From: Gnetum montanum
Lineage: Eukaryota > Streptophyta > Gnetopsida > Gnetales > Gnetaceae
Length of the DNA stretch: 64,000 nucleotides
Direction of reading: 5' to 3'
Assembly (NCBI GenBank): GCA_015680685.1
Contig: MNCI01015542.1
Coordinates: forward strand, 565,792-629,791
The translations under genes and the position numbers were made by a program. Under the pieces are notes generated by a model. That model did not search any database. It was not told where the DNA came from and worked only from the letters and a program-made list of their open reading frames with translations. The first letter of the stretch is position 1; every line of letters begins with the position of its first letter. This document shows positions 9,796 through 21,589 of this stretch, piece by piece.

Positions 9796-12720
9796 ATGCC
9801 ATGTTCAAAGTTGATGAAGATGGCCTACATGATGATCTAGATGCTCTAGCCTTAACTCACACTACCTTAGAGGTATTCTCATTCATCAAAAATGTTTGAG
9901 TAGCCATGATTGAGTAGCTGGGGTGTGATCTGGAGACCTACATCTCCCATCCCTTAAAGGCATACAAGCAATGCAAGACCCATGGCTAATTAGATGAGCA
10001 GTGGGCTACTGGTGAGATTAACACTGAGGAGGTGTTTCTAGCACCACCCTCATCTCATACTCCATTCATGTCATGTGTGCACCTATGTTTTTCACTAATG
10101 TTCTTGTGTATATGTCCTTTAACTTACCTTATTTTCATGATGAAGTGTTAACATTGTTTTGCTTTGTGTTATAGTGGTGGTTGCCTTAGCCAAGGTGACG
10201 GTGGTCACCACGGGTCACATAGAGGCCATCCTCATCATGAAATACAGGGATGTAGAGGGTATGCAACACTAGATATGCCACAAAGCACTAGATGCATTAA
10301 TGGCTTAGCTCATGCATGTTGGGTTAGTGTACTTGATCTTGGCCCTTAGCCTAAGTATCTTGATGGCCAAAATGATCATCGTCATTGGCTCCTGTAGCAA
10401 TTATGTTAAACAGTTTGTCACCTGGATGCATAGCATGATAGTAGTGTTGGACCTCAGTGAGACCTTTTTTGCTAATCTCTTTGACATCCCTACTAATGGC
10501 CAGATAATTGTTGACAAGGCCAGCAAGGAGGTGGACTATAGAGAGGAGATCAAGGATTGGTTGGGGGCCACTTGATCTCATAAAGGAATATCAATAAAAA
10601 ATATGCAAGTGCCTGAGGTGTGGGAGCTCTACCCTCTATTTTGCACTCATGCCTTTCCAAAGCTGCTTTCCCAAGAAAAGATCCTAGGGGTGGAATAGGC
10701 ATGGATGATGAAAGAGGTGCTACTACAGGGTACAAGATTTAACTAGGTTGGGTACAAAGCCACTAGGTTGCATGCTTCAATTCAACCTCTAGGTGAGGCT
10801 CCATTTGCACTTTGCATTCTTCGCAGGATACTTGCAAAGGTTTATAGAGCTTCTAGTCATGCATGATGATGGACATAGGATTGTGAGCAACTATCCAAGG
10901 CATTGGTCAAACGCATGTTTTTGACCACACGTGCACAAGATCCTCTAGAGGAGATCAATGAGCTACTATCAATAAAAACCAAGGTTTCTATGGGGCACTA
11001 ATATTACTCCTATGATAGTTCAGGTGAGGGTCCTTCAGTTGGCATCGGGGACATAAGTGAGGTAGATCAATATATAGCAGAGACAATGGGGCTGTCAATG
11101 GCCAAGATCAAGAGGTCATGACCTCAAGAGGAGGTTGCCCCCGAGGTCATGAAGCCAAATAGCAAAAAGATTAGCATTAAGCTATAAGGTTTGCATGAGG
11201 ATGTTGTAGGTTGGTATGTGTAGATGCTAGATGCTATAGTTGTATTTATGCATCTATTTTTTTATGTTATTTTTTATGCTATAATGCTAATTAGCTAATG
11301 ATACTATGTTGTATGCATATATGTGTCAGTTGTAGGAAAAGAAGAGAGGGTTGCAAGAGCAGTAGCTAAAGAGGCAGCAAAGGAAGCCCCCCTTAGGGTA
11401 AGGATGAGGTAGCTTATGAGATGAGCTCCACCAAGTAGTGGAGTACCCTCTTGCAATTGGAAGAAGAGGGGTTAGTCCACCCTCACGGGGTGACTTTGAT
11501 ACTTTGTTTGATGCTACATAGCTAGGTGAGCCCCCTACACTCATGCCTAAGGGCTTACTAGGTAATCTACTTTTGTTGTCATTTGTCTACCCATGTTTAC
11601 TCTAGTACCTTGAGCTGTATTAGGCCATGCGCTAATTGCATAATTGTATTACAACATCAAATGTTTCAACCAGCAGTCCTATGTTAACCTACCACATGGA
11701 GCCACGGGTAGATATGCTAGATAAATTTGCTTTTATGGAAGACATTGTTAATGACATGGTGGACCACTTGCGACAAGAAAACCTAGAACTAGGTATGTGT
11801 GTAGTGCTATCATGCTTTGTGCTACCTTGCTTAGTGCTTAAATGCTTAATTTTCAGCTAAGGTTGACCAGTTGTTATATGTCTATAGGTCCTAAGCTACA
11901 ATGGGATCTAAGCAAGGTGACAAAGATGGATGCTCTGCCCAACCTTCCTCTTGAGGTTGATCAAGTGCCTCATCATATGTATGAGATATCTAACAAGTGT
12001 GCACTTTCCTATGCTAAGTTGTTATGGCTTTGCAGGTGCTAGAACGAACACCTATGGAAACATGTGCATGAACTGCAGGAGAAGGTGGCTAGCCAAGATG
12101 AGAAGATCAAGGCTCTTCAATCCAAGTATGACTTTATAGCGACTAGATCATGGAGAGACAGCACCTGGCACACTTTTGAGATTAAGCATGCTAAGTATTG
12201 AGCCACACTTAGAGGTAAAAATGAGACAACATGAGAGATGGTAAAGTAGAAACTCTATATGAACTTTCTTATTCAAAAAAACCAAAACTGGAAAAACTAT
12301 AGCATAAAGGTTTACAAGTGGGGATAAACACAGAAAAATCATAAGAGTCAATACAAGTGAGAGCGTGACGCATACTTGTAATGGTATAAGGAAGAGTTTA
12401 CTGAAAAATTCCACCTCAAGGTGTTTCTTGAGGTGATCAATGAGAAGTACATGTATGACATGTTTACACAGCATATGGTCATGAGTGACTCTCCCATGAG
12501 TTAGATCATCACCCCCTCCAAATAGGCCTCTTCTACCACATTTTTCATGGAGCCACCAACATGGACCACCGTGGACAAAGGCAAGACCCTTGTGAGCATT
12601 AACTTTGGCTAGGAAGACTAGACAAAACTTTCCAAAGTCGAAATCCTGCATTGCTTAGAGGCTAGCCTTGAAAAGTTACCTCTAGAGCTCATCGATTTGA
12701 AACCCTCCTAGGCTAGTTTT
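9796..12720 (+). pseudogene. Spliced ORF of unknown function, copy 2 (degenerate)
   Basis: The exon at about 9796-10074 (ATG-like start of FKVDEDGLHD at 9801) matches exon c of copy 1: DEDGLHDDL..LE.FSF here against NKEGLHDRT..LQEFSF there, and TYISHPLKAYKQCKTHG against LDLYPIPYSRCKECGWLDE. The next exon starts at 10175 after the acceptor ...tgttatag, the same place as exon d of copy 1, and contains IVVLDLSETFFANLFDIPTN. Downstream pieces near 10750-11190, 11690-11800, 11890-12200 and 12380-12710 look coding: they are charged and partly coiled-coil (HELQEKVASQDEKIKALQSK). Stops and probable frameshifts are present. It lies antisense to the gag/protease remnant at 13.9-16.1 kb. No function can be assigned. 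Confidence 0.5.
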
Positions 12721-13149
12721 TGTTATGTTATTTTATAATTTTTTTATCCTTTTTATGTTTTTGAGGTAGCTTTCTACATGTAACACATGCTTACTGATTA
12801 TGGTAGGTACTAGATGATGCTGAAGGTCCCAGCAACTTGGAAGAGGAAGCGGAACCTTCACCTCCACCTAGTACTACCAGTTGAGCATGATCAAATATAC
12901 CTCCCATGGGGTTTTTTGCTATATTTTTGTTGTGTAATGCTACTCATGCTATATTATGACTATGTATTACTATTCATGCTATATTTTGTTATGTATGACT
13001 ATTTGCTAAGTGTAATGTGCAAACTTTATGGCTATAGGATGATTTTGTTGCATTTTGCTATGATTATGATTATAATGTAACCTATGCTAACATGCCTATG
13101 TGATGAATTAAGGTGGCAAAGATGTGTTATGCTAGCCTAGAGTTATGAA
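12721..13149. other. AT-rich spacer, no gene
   Basis: Low-complexity DNA with repeated tgctatat/tatgactat words. No family resemblance was seen. Confidence 0.4.
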
Positions 13150-13500
13150 ATGATAGTAATACTAGGCCATTCTGAGCCATAGTGAGTCTAGGCCATTACG
13201 AGTCGTAGCAGGTCTAGGCCATTGTGAACCATAGTAACTATTGTAAATTTAAAGCCTTGATGGGCCTCATGATAGTTTAAGGTTATAGTGGGAGGGTTGA
13301 TACTATTTTTTGGCCATTTCAGGTTGTGCATTGCTAGTTTAATGCTATAGCGAGCCATTGCTATGAGATTAAAGGTGATATGGCTTGCCACTTTTAAGCC
13401 ATAGCAAGCCATGCATCACCGAGTTTAAGGCCATGGCAAGCCACCACGATAGTTTAAGGTTATTCCAGGCTAAAAAGATAGTTTAAGGCCATTCCGAGTC
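13150..13500 (-). repeat. Degenerate 30-bp-type repeats, minus orientation
   Basis: Units such as gatagtttaaggccattcc recur about every 30 bp. Their complement, ggaatggccttaaactatc, matches the repeat core flanking the Tat pol (2405-2660, 6269-6790). Orientation agrees with the gag/protease remnant next to it, so this is probably the 3' repeat region of a Tat element lying on the minus strand whose pol has been lost. Confidence 0.5.
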
Positions 13501-13813
13501 ACATATTGCTATCTCTCTTTTTTTGTGATTTTTTCTTTTATGATCTTTATGCATTTTTGCTATTTTTCATGCATTAAAGTACAACTGCAAAAGTGTAAAC
13601 TAAGTGAGATAATGCATAGACAAAGTAGATGAATGCATAAATAAAGTAGATAAATGCATAGACTAAGCAAATTGATGCATGATTCGAGCAATCAAGCTAA
13701 ATGTAGGTAACATGCTACAATGCTAATCTAATGTGAAACAAATGCAACATATGTAGAAAATAAAATACAGAGCATGCAAATGCAAATAGTGGGTAAGCAC
13801 CTAGTGCATTTTG

Positions 13814-13867
13814 GACTAAGGGGATACCTTAGTCACATAGTTTCTTCCTAACCCAATTTGGGTTAGG
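13814..13867. other. Two adjacent hairpins
   Basis: gactaagg / ccttagtc (8-bp stem, 5-nt loop, 13814-13834) is followed by cctaaccca / tgggttagg (9-bp stem, 3-nt loop, 13847-13867). Both are perfect and lie just beyond the protease-linker coding remnant. Confidence 0.6.
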
Positions 13868-13894
13868 AGGCATGTAGGATCTACATTACAGTAT

Positions 13895-14673
13895 TTAGTA
13901 ATCCCATTGACCTTTGCTTGCTACGTCAAAGGGAAATTTTGCCCAAAGGACATCCTTTGGGAGGGTACTAGCTTCTACTACTCTTTCGGTTGTATCTGCT
14001 TGATGCATCTCATTATTTTCCATGGATGCATCATTAGGAAACTCAACTTTGGACCCTTGCTCTATGTCTATGTTGTTGATGGCTAAAGGTGGCGTTATCG
14101 CCATGGATGACAACTTTACCACATTCATATGGGAGGTGGATCTCTTCATGAATTAGAGAGGAGACGGCTCCTAATTGGGCTAGCCAAGGTTTTCCCAATA
14201 TCAAGTTGAAGCCCAACATCTCTTCTATGAAAATGAACTCAACAATGGGGGGGAATTGCTCCCCTGCTACAAAAGCTATAGTAACGATGCCCTTGACAAT
14301 GACACATGACCCATTGAAGAATTTCATGCATGCGATTTTGGTTGGCATGATTTGATCTATGAGGCCTAGCTTATCCATGATGTTGTATGGTATTATGTTC
14401 GTTGTTGTTCTACCATTGACATGCACTCTATGGACCTTGCATTGCCCAATGCATATAGTAATAAACATAGGAGCTGTTTGTTGTGGATTCTTTGGTTATT
14501 TTGATCATAGGAACCATAGATATAGGAACTGGCTTTAGCAAACCTAGCACTCTTTGCTCTTGATGTTGCCTAGGCATTTTTTCTATAATATGCTCATTGG
14601 GTCTTTTGTGTTGCCACCTTGGAGGCCTACCAATGTTGCTAGTGAGGTTGGCCCTTGGAAAGGAAGGGACCAA
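13895..14673 (-). pseudogene. Tat protease and downstream linker (frameshifted)
   Basis: Minus strand. The frame 14468-14043 reads IGQCKVHRVHVNGRTTTNII (the aspartic-protease active-site region, with Asn where DG[A/S]S is expected), then IMDKLGL and FNLILGKPWLAQLGAV, the ILGRPWL-type C-terminal block of gypsy proteases. The preceding 14673-14428 frame overlaps it, implying a frameshift. The linker continues to 13895 in a third frame. In the family this enzyme cuts Gag-Pol. The active site and frame are broken here. RT, which should follow, is missing. Confidence 0.7.
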
Positions 14674-15111
14674 TGTGTTGGCTACTACTAGGCTTTAGAT
14701 AGGTGAGGAGCCAACATGTTATGGCACTCTAATGATGAAAGGTGGCTAAACGATTGTTGTTGATGCGACATGCAGGGGGACCCTCACTATGAAGGACGTA
14801 GTATGTGCTTGAGGTGGTGCTCTAATAATGAAAGGAGGCATCGAACCCATGGGGGTTGAGGGGATCCTCTCACTACTAGAGGGCACCCAGATCACAAATG
14901 GCTATTACACTAGTTCTAGATCATCATCAATGCTTATAGCATTTATGACATAGCCAGCATCATCTACATTTAGAGGGTCATTGTACATCCTCATGGACTA
15001 GTTCTAAGGCCTAACCAAGTTTGTAGTGTCAAGTACTAGCTCTCTTTTGTCAATCATCCTTTACAAGTCATCTTATAAGGCCAGGCAAAAGTTAGTGCTA
15101 TGGCTGGGCAA

Positions 15112-16100
15112 TTAGTGGTAATGGCAAAATCGGTCCAGCCTAAAATGTCTTGGGACCAGGGGCATGTTTGGTGCTGCCAAAGTAGGATTTCCCAGTAGCT
15201 CGCAGTATCCATCATATTTTTTGTGAGTAGCCTTGGACATTTGTTTATATTGGATGTGTCTAGCTTTTAGCAGTTGGTCTAATAGCTCTAAAGGCTTTAG
15301 TGGTAACAAGGTATACTTAGAGTGATCCTTGTGCTCAAAGTTGGGTCTTTGAACAACTTGGGCTATGGCCACCAAGGATGTAGGCTGTTTGATTACCTTA
15401 GCACTAAAGTTAGTAGCTTTATTACTAGCTAAGGCTTTGGGCTGCTTAGCCATCAACCCCTAGTTGGTTGCTTTGGCTTCTTTAACTACAGTTGCCACTA
15501 TTGTGTTCTACTATTCCTTGTCTTTATCCCTTCTTGCATGCTAGCTCTTGTAGGCTATGTACGTTGAGTCCTTGTTAGCTTCTACTATGTCTTCTATGCT
15601 TTTGGTTTGAGCAAAGGCTTGGCTTAGGGATCGTAGGCCCAGGTAATATAGTTTTAACTTTATAATGTTGTTAATTGTACCCTTGAAAATGGCTACGAGA
15701 TGTGGTTCAGCTATTAGCTCTTTTATTTCATTTTGCAAGGCACTCTAGCAGTGAATGAACTTCTACATGGGCTCTAGGTGGCCCTGCTTAACTTGCATTA
15801 GCTGGTCTAAGGTTGCCTTTGTGGCTTCAAATTGTATTTGAAGCACATTATGAATTACCTCAAGAGGTCCTCCAAAGAGGAGATAAAGCCTCTAGATAGT
15901 GCATGGTACCAATCTAATGCTTTTCCAGTTAGTGACATGAAAAAAACACATGTGATAGCATGCAACCATGCTTGTAATAGTAGGTACTTAGACCTAAACA
16001 TGACCAAATGTACATTAGGGTCTCCCTCACCATTGTATTTGGTGAATTAAGGCAATGAGACTCCAATTGGAAGAGTTAGAGGTGGGACCATAGGACTTAT
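15112..16100 (-). pseudogene. Tat gag (Retrotrans_gag-type) remnant
   Basis: Minus strand. From about 16045 the reading is KYNGEGDPNVHLVMFRSKY, then FMSLTGKALDWYHALSRG and ISSLEDLL, the classic D-P-x-x-H-L / A-x-x-W-x-x-L pattern of gypsy Gag. Past a TAG it continues with KFIHC and ALQNEIKELIAEPHLVAIF, the end of the same domain. Further down (15456-15112) the frame includes YTLLPLKPLELLDQLLKARH, the block preceding protease in Tat polyproteins. Stops fit CAG or TGG to TAG. Reading past 16100 toward 16900 still looks protein-like (WEYIPFLFD-like, acidic EVLQEEEDE) but is not recognised. Confidence 0.75.
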
Positions 16101-17240
16101 AGGGTCATGCTTGTAGAAGTCCACCACTTTGACAGTTTCAAAGGAGGTAGCTTTGAGTCACCTCACCTCTTCTGTCAAGCTTTAGATCATCTAGAATACT
16201 TGGTCTAAGTTTTGAGATGCTCTAGCTAGCTATGCTAGTTGTGTTATTTGTTATGCTAGTTGTGCTATCTACTATTGGACTAGTTGTGCCTAATTCCAAG
16301 TTGTGGAACCACACAATGCACTTGATGTGCTGGTTGTGCTATGGGGATGGTGATTTGGGCAAGCAACACACATGTGGGTTGGCCCAGCATCGAGGGCACT
16401 AACAAAATAGGCAAGACACAGGGTGCCTAAGACAGGCCCTGTGTGGATGTATGGTTAAGCTAGTGTGGTTTCTACATGCAGAGATGGCTGAGTGGGTTGT
16501 AATGATGCCACAAAGGGTAATTCAAGGGAAGCCTCTGCATCATAATGTGTGTTTTGGATCTAATGCATTGCTATTACAATCATTGACTTAGGCCTAGCAA
16601 AGTGGGAAGGTGATGCTTGTGCTATGACTATCTCAAGGAGAATGGGTAAACAAGGCTAAGGAGGAGCTAGACTAAGGATTGCTCATTGGAAGATGATGTG
16701 GAAAGAGCCCTCATTCTAGGAGCAAGCTTCGAACTCATCCTCTTCCTCTTGTAGGACCTCCTTGTAGTCCATTCCTACATCATGCTCACCTACTTAGATG
16801 AGTTGGGCTAACAACTGATGGTAGGGCTCTATGAGCAAGATGATATCAAATAAGAAGGGGATATACTTCCACCCATCCTAGTGCATTAGCTTGTAGTTTC
16901 ATTTGACCTCCATGTTAGAGCATTCTATAGATAACCTTGCTTCAATCTTTGTGCATATGAAGTTGTACTACTCGTTGCTTAGTGTGACATATTCTGGGTC
17001 TTGATTGCATAACCTAAGGGATTGCCTTTGTCCTACCATTACAAGACTCCCAGGGTCATCAATCTTGGTCATTTATTGGATGGGCAAGATGTCGAGTGTG
17101 TTCAAGATTGACATCAAAGGTTGTTCTAGGTTCATGGATGCAAATTGAGTTGAAAGAGGGGATTGTAGCAGTTGCTAGTTGCAAAACACTATGGACTACG
17201 CTGAAACTGACTCTGTCCTAGCTAGCACTATTGACTACAC
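16101..17240 (-). other. Probable gag N-terminal or 5' leader DNA
   Basis: Weak minus-strand coding character near 16690-16860 (acidic stretch). Otherwise no recognisable gene or repeat. Confidence 0.3.
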
Positions 17241-17242
17241 TA

Positions 17243-17271
17243 AGTACACTCTCCATGTTGGAGAGTGTACT
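17243..17271. other. Perfect 12-bp-stem hairpin
   Basis: agtacactctcc (17243-17254), loop atgtt, ggagagtgtact (17260-17271). It lies among many actacactctc and gactatgctc words. Confidence 0.75.
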
Positions 17272-18580
17272 ATGCTGACTACTCTCTCGACATCGAAAAG
17301 TGGACTACACTGGCTATGCTGGAGAAAACTACACTCTAGCTAAAAATGATGGGAATTTAGCAAATTGGAAATGAGTGTGATTTGGATTGCTATGCAGGGG
17401 CACTGACTATGGGGTCAAATCTACACTGATAGGTTAATACATAATGCCTATGTTGGCCAAAGATCTAGCTACTACTACACATGTAGCAGGTCCACAAGGG
17501 TGTTATAGTATATGTTGACCCGACGCCAGCAACTGCGATGTAGAGAGCATGCGAGACAACCACAATAGAGTTTGAAAAAGTGGTTTGACCCTCCTTTTAG
17601 CACCAAAAACTATAACGATTGAAAATGTCAATGGTTGGAACACCAAGGTTCATGGGCACATAGCCTAACCCTGAAACCATGTGAGGGCCTGCTAGAGGTG
17701 GAGATGGATTACCCTAAATAGTTTGGATAATTGACTAGGGACTTACCAAATGCAATGGGGATGCAGTGTGGTTAGTTGTGGTGTAGGCAATTTTTGCAGT
17801 GTTTGCATTGTTAGTGGAGTCAAGCATAGTTACAGGTGCTCGAGGGAATGAGTGTAGTCAAGGATTTCAGCAAGGCAGATGATGTCAATATGCATGGACA
17901 ACCGCTTGAGTGTGGTTTCAAGCATGCCTACATAGTAAAATAGCAAAACATGCAAATAAAGTGCAGAGAATGAAAAGGAACATAGAAAATAAAGTGGAGT
18001 ACCACCCCAAATGAGGTTGAGCATAGTTAGCACAACAAAGGAGGTTAAAAGGTATGTAGTGTAGAGTAGGCATAGGTTGACAGTGGAGTCATAATCCTTG
18101 GGCTATCTGGCCATGAAGACTAGTATTTTGCTAAGGTGCCTACATCTGCTAGGTTGGCCATCATGGTGTACTACTAGATGTGGTGTTCTACTAAGCTATG
18201 AGGGTCTATGATGGTCTACAATTTCGGTTGTTCATTAATTCACCAATGTGCCCTTGATTCACCAAATTTGCTAACCACCCATTGAATTTTTTTCTTCCCC
18301 TTCTTCTCCCTCTCTCTTTTTTGCAAATGTTAAAGACATGAATATCTATAGGTTTAGGGTTAGCAGGGAATGCAGGATGGCTGCCACATGGTGGATGGGA
18401 TGACTGGGACTATGCTCAATGTAGTTACTGTTCATGTGGTGTGTGGATGGGGCTGATGGTGTCAATGGTGTTGCACTTTGCTATGCTCTACTAGACTTTG
18501 CAGGACTCTACAAGACTGTGACTACACTGCCAACTGCATGTGTATGTGCTCAAAAGATTGCGAGGTACTTGAAAAATGAA
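17272..18580. other. Non-coding, LTR-like, no gene seen
   Basis: Contains scattered gactacact and gactatgct words that belong to the hairpin family on either side. Probably the LTR or leader of the minus-strand Tat element, but no partner LTR was identified. Confidence 0.35.
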
Positions 18581-19060
18581 ACTTAGAGACTATGCTCTTC
18601 ACACTCTCGCATGGGATCAAGTGTAGTTACAATTTTGGGACAAAAGGGAATACAAAAAAGAAGTATTTTGCTGATTGTGCTTACCAAAGGTGACTTGAAT
18701 AAATTCTAGAGCTGAGCTTAGCATTGTTGCTACACTGTGGAGGCCAGTGGAGAATGTCCTTGCTGACTATGCTCTTTTGAAAGGTGATCACGCTCTGGGT
18801 TAGGGGTGAGCATAGTCTCAATGCTGGTGGAATCTATGAGAAAAATGGATGTTTTGCAGGATACACTCTCCCTAAGAGGCTGACTATGCTCTTAGCTAGG
18901 GGTGAGCATAGTCTTGAGACTTTGCAAAATTGGCCTTCTGTTGATTACGTTCTCCCTAACTCTGCTGTCTACACTCTGGAGCGGTGTGCTTGGGGAAGAG
19001 CGTAGTCTTAACACTTATGCAAAATTTTTCCCTCCAACTGACTATTCTCTAGGAGACTAC
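18581..19060. repeat. Tandem hairpin units (gactatgctc ... gagcatagtc)
   Basis: Perfect 10-bp inverted repeats at 18765-18774/18808-18817 and 18882-18891/18904-18913. Weaker relatives lie at about 18587 and 18945-18999, giving units spaced roughly 110-140 bp. Placement next to the gag end of a minus-strand Tat remnant suggests an LTR U3/R region. Confidence 0.6.
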
Positions 19061-19493
19061 ACTCTCTACACTCTGTAGAGGGGTTGAACGTAGTTCCCAC
19101 AATTTGCCAAAATTTGCAATCAGGATGTCGTAGTCTAGATTTAGTGGTGTTTCAAATCTAATGATAGTAGTGAGGTTATTCCAAGAGCTATCAATGAGTT
19201 CCTTTGGCAATGAGGATAAGCAAGGCCTATCTTTTGAAGATGCTTAATTAAAATATACATTTTCTTGGGATGTTGCTTGACAAATTTGTGATATCTTTGA
19301 ACACTAAGGGATTAAATAATCTGAACATATAATCGCTTTGGATTCTTGAATTTTATGTAGATTTCAAGAAAGTTTGTGACATTTTTGGACCTTAGAACCT
19401 TTCACATAATATATTGGAAGCCTTTACCAAGCCCATATCCTAAGACTTTGGCCCAATACCTTCATGCTTCATGAAAAGGAAAATGTAATAACC

Positions 19494-19996
19494 TTTCTTA
19501 TTTGAGGGGTTTTGACTCCTCTTGCATTTTGATGTAGAGAGCCTGGAATAGACAAGCAAGCATTGGAGAAGGAACATAGAATGAAAAATGCACCAATTCA
19601 ATGCAAGATGGACCCTCTCAACTTGGAGAAAAAGATGACTTTTGTATATTTTGTATTTGTTGTAAAATAAAAACCATGTACACTTTGGGCTACTTGAGCC
19701 ATGTACTCATTTTGTACTATTTTATGATGCACCTAGTGGAATTTTTGACATTTATCTTTTCTAGCTACACAAAACTCCAATTTTTAGTAAACTAAGTTTA
19801 TTTAATTATATGTGCTAGTATTATAAAAAAATTTCATATTGCTTTATTATATTTATGTTGCTGATTGATAATTTTTAACTATTTTATACTCTCCCTTTTA
19901 GTTAGTAAATCAAGGTCAAATCCAGATCCTTGGGGTTTCATAACATCCCTATTAGTTATTTATAAGATATTATAAATGATTACTAGGGGTGTTACA
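19494..19996. mobile_element. Possible solo LTR
   Basis: Starts tgtaataacct and ends aggggtgttaca, which are near-inverted termini of the TGTAACACCCCT type found in some gypsy LTRs. It contains aataaa-like signals. Flanking 5-mers (gaaaa, ttagg) do not match, so the call is tentative. Confidence 0.35.
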
Positions 19997-20065
19997 TTAG
20001 GACTATCTAGTGGAGTTGAACCCATGATGTGGGGTTATCAAGCCAAATCTCTTACTAGTAAAAAT
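19997..20065 (-). mobile_element. SINE-like fragment (minus orientation)
   Basis: The complement reads ctagtaagagatttggcttg, then ataaccccacatcatgggtt, then caactccactag. This parallels the tRNA-derived repeats at 20431, 51148 and 51503 (A-box-like ctagtgg, B-box-like gttcaactc). Confidence 0.45.
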
Positions 20066-20430
20066 AAAATTAAGTCTTGCCCTTATCTAAAAGCACTCTC
20101 AAAGGCTTTAACTTATTACTAAAATTTTTCTTGTTTAGAAAGAAAACAAAACTATTCATTTTAAAATGATAAAAATAGTTTCATTTGTAAGTGCTGTTGG
20201 AAAGTAAAACTTTTTTTAAGCTTTTATTTACCCCTAAGACATAGTTTATTATCTCTTAACTTTTCAAAAATCAAATAAAAATTTAAACGTTTCACAAATT
20301 AGAAAACATGAATGTGTTTCAGATCACATTATTCTTGTAGTGTTTTTCCAAAATCTTTAGGTAAATCAAATTAATGAAGAGAGAGTCTAAAGAAAAGTTT
20401 AATGGTTTTAGGAATACTTTTTCAAGTTTT
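20066..20430. other. AT-rich spacer, no gene
   Basis: No coding, repeat or RNA signal recognised. Confidence 0.4.
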
Positions 20431-20525
20431 CATCCTAGTGGTACGAGTCTTCACCTAGTAACCCCAAGTCACAAGTTTGATTCTACTAGGTAGCATTGAG
20501 TTGTAAACTTTTATAGATTTTGAAG
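20431..20525 (+). mobile_element. SINE-like repeat, tRNA-derived head
   Basis: cctagtggtacgagtcttca resembles a tRNA A box. After cctagtaaccccaagtcaca follows gtttgattctac, a near B box, then taggtagcattgagtt. The same order occurs at 51148-51248. It ends about 10 bp before the outer Athila 5' LTR. Confidence 0.55.
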
Positions 20526-20534
20526 TGTACATAT

Positions 20535-21448
20535 TGATAAAATCATTATAAGTCAATGATGTAATATCATATCTATGATGTCGTATCTCTACTTACATCA
20601 TTGTAGATACAATGTAGTGGGTCCTGGTCCTCACTATATATACCAACCCACCATTGCGTCAAATGAACAACTTTTGGTCCAACACCTAGGCAGATTCTTG
20701 CAATTTGTTTTCTTGATTTACACTTAGTGTTATAGTGAATTCCTGTAGTGTGGTGTTAAGCAATTGTGAAATCTTTGTTTGAATTAATTGTTCTTGGGTA
20801 TAGTTCATGGCTAGAAATAAAGAGCGAGATTATTTTTCACCATTGCAACATTCTACTTAGTTTACTTTACTTTTACTTGGTTCATTTTTCATACTTAGTT
20901 AATTTTTCACAATTCAATATGCTTACCCTAATCAAGTTATTTACAATTTCTAAGTATTTTACATTTACAATGTTCCTTAGTACAGTAATATAAGTATGAC
21001 CGGTTTGAACATATGAGTGTAATCGTTTGGTAATCCCAATATTATTATTGCTTAGTTCGCCTAATAGCATAACACTTGGTAATCCAAGCGATGGTTCCAT
21101 AAGCCTAAGATGTGAATGGTAAACCAAGAACATATACTTACTTCCTATAGGATAGAATAGTTTTTTTTTCACTTACAATACAATTAGGCTTAGAATATAT
21201 TACTCTATTTTAATCATGTTCACACTTAGTCCTAATTTGAACTAACAACATCAACCTATCATATGCCTCACCAAGAGTTAAACCATACAACTTGCACTTC
21301 ACTAACTCAAAGTAAAAAGATAACAATCATGAATTGAACCTCAACTACTAGTGAATCTACATTTGCCATCCATGGATTATGATCAAGTTGCATGTGTACA
21401 CTCGTGTGACTTGTATGGTAGAGTGTTGGAAAACCCAATCGTTCATCA
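20535..21448 (+). repeat. 5' LTR of outer Athila element
   Basis: Begins tgataaaatcattataagtc and ends ...gttcatca. It is aligned throughout with 49989-50899 (tgataaattcattataagtc ... cactcatca). U3 contains catatctatgatgtcgtat-type palindromic words, followed by a TATA box at 20634-20644. Confidence 0.9.
20634..20644 (+). promoter_or_regulatory. TATA box in outer 5' LTR (ctatatatacc)
   Basis: Located about 100 nt into the LTR, just after the palindromic words. The 3' LTR has the same box (near 50086). It would mark the start of genomic RNA. Confidence 0.65.
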
Positions 21449-21449
21449 T

Positions 21450-21467
21450 TAGCACCATTATTAGGGA
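21450..21467 (+). other. Primer-binding site, tRNA-Asp type (degenerate)
   Basis: tagcaccattattaggga starts 1 nt after the 5' LTR. It aligns with the complement of the 3' end of plant tRNA-Asp (tggcgccgttgccgggga), with all seven differences being transitions. Athila elements are known to use tRNA-Asp. Confidence 0.75.
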
Positions 21468-21589
21468 TGTATCAATGTTCACTAATTAGTTGATTTTATA
21501 GAGTTTGTTGGATTAAGAGTCATCAAGCAAATCTTCCACACTTAAATTTTTTTTTCTAAAGTACATAGTTAAGGCATTAAACATCTAAT

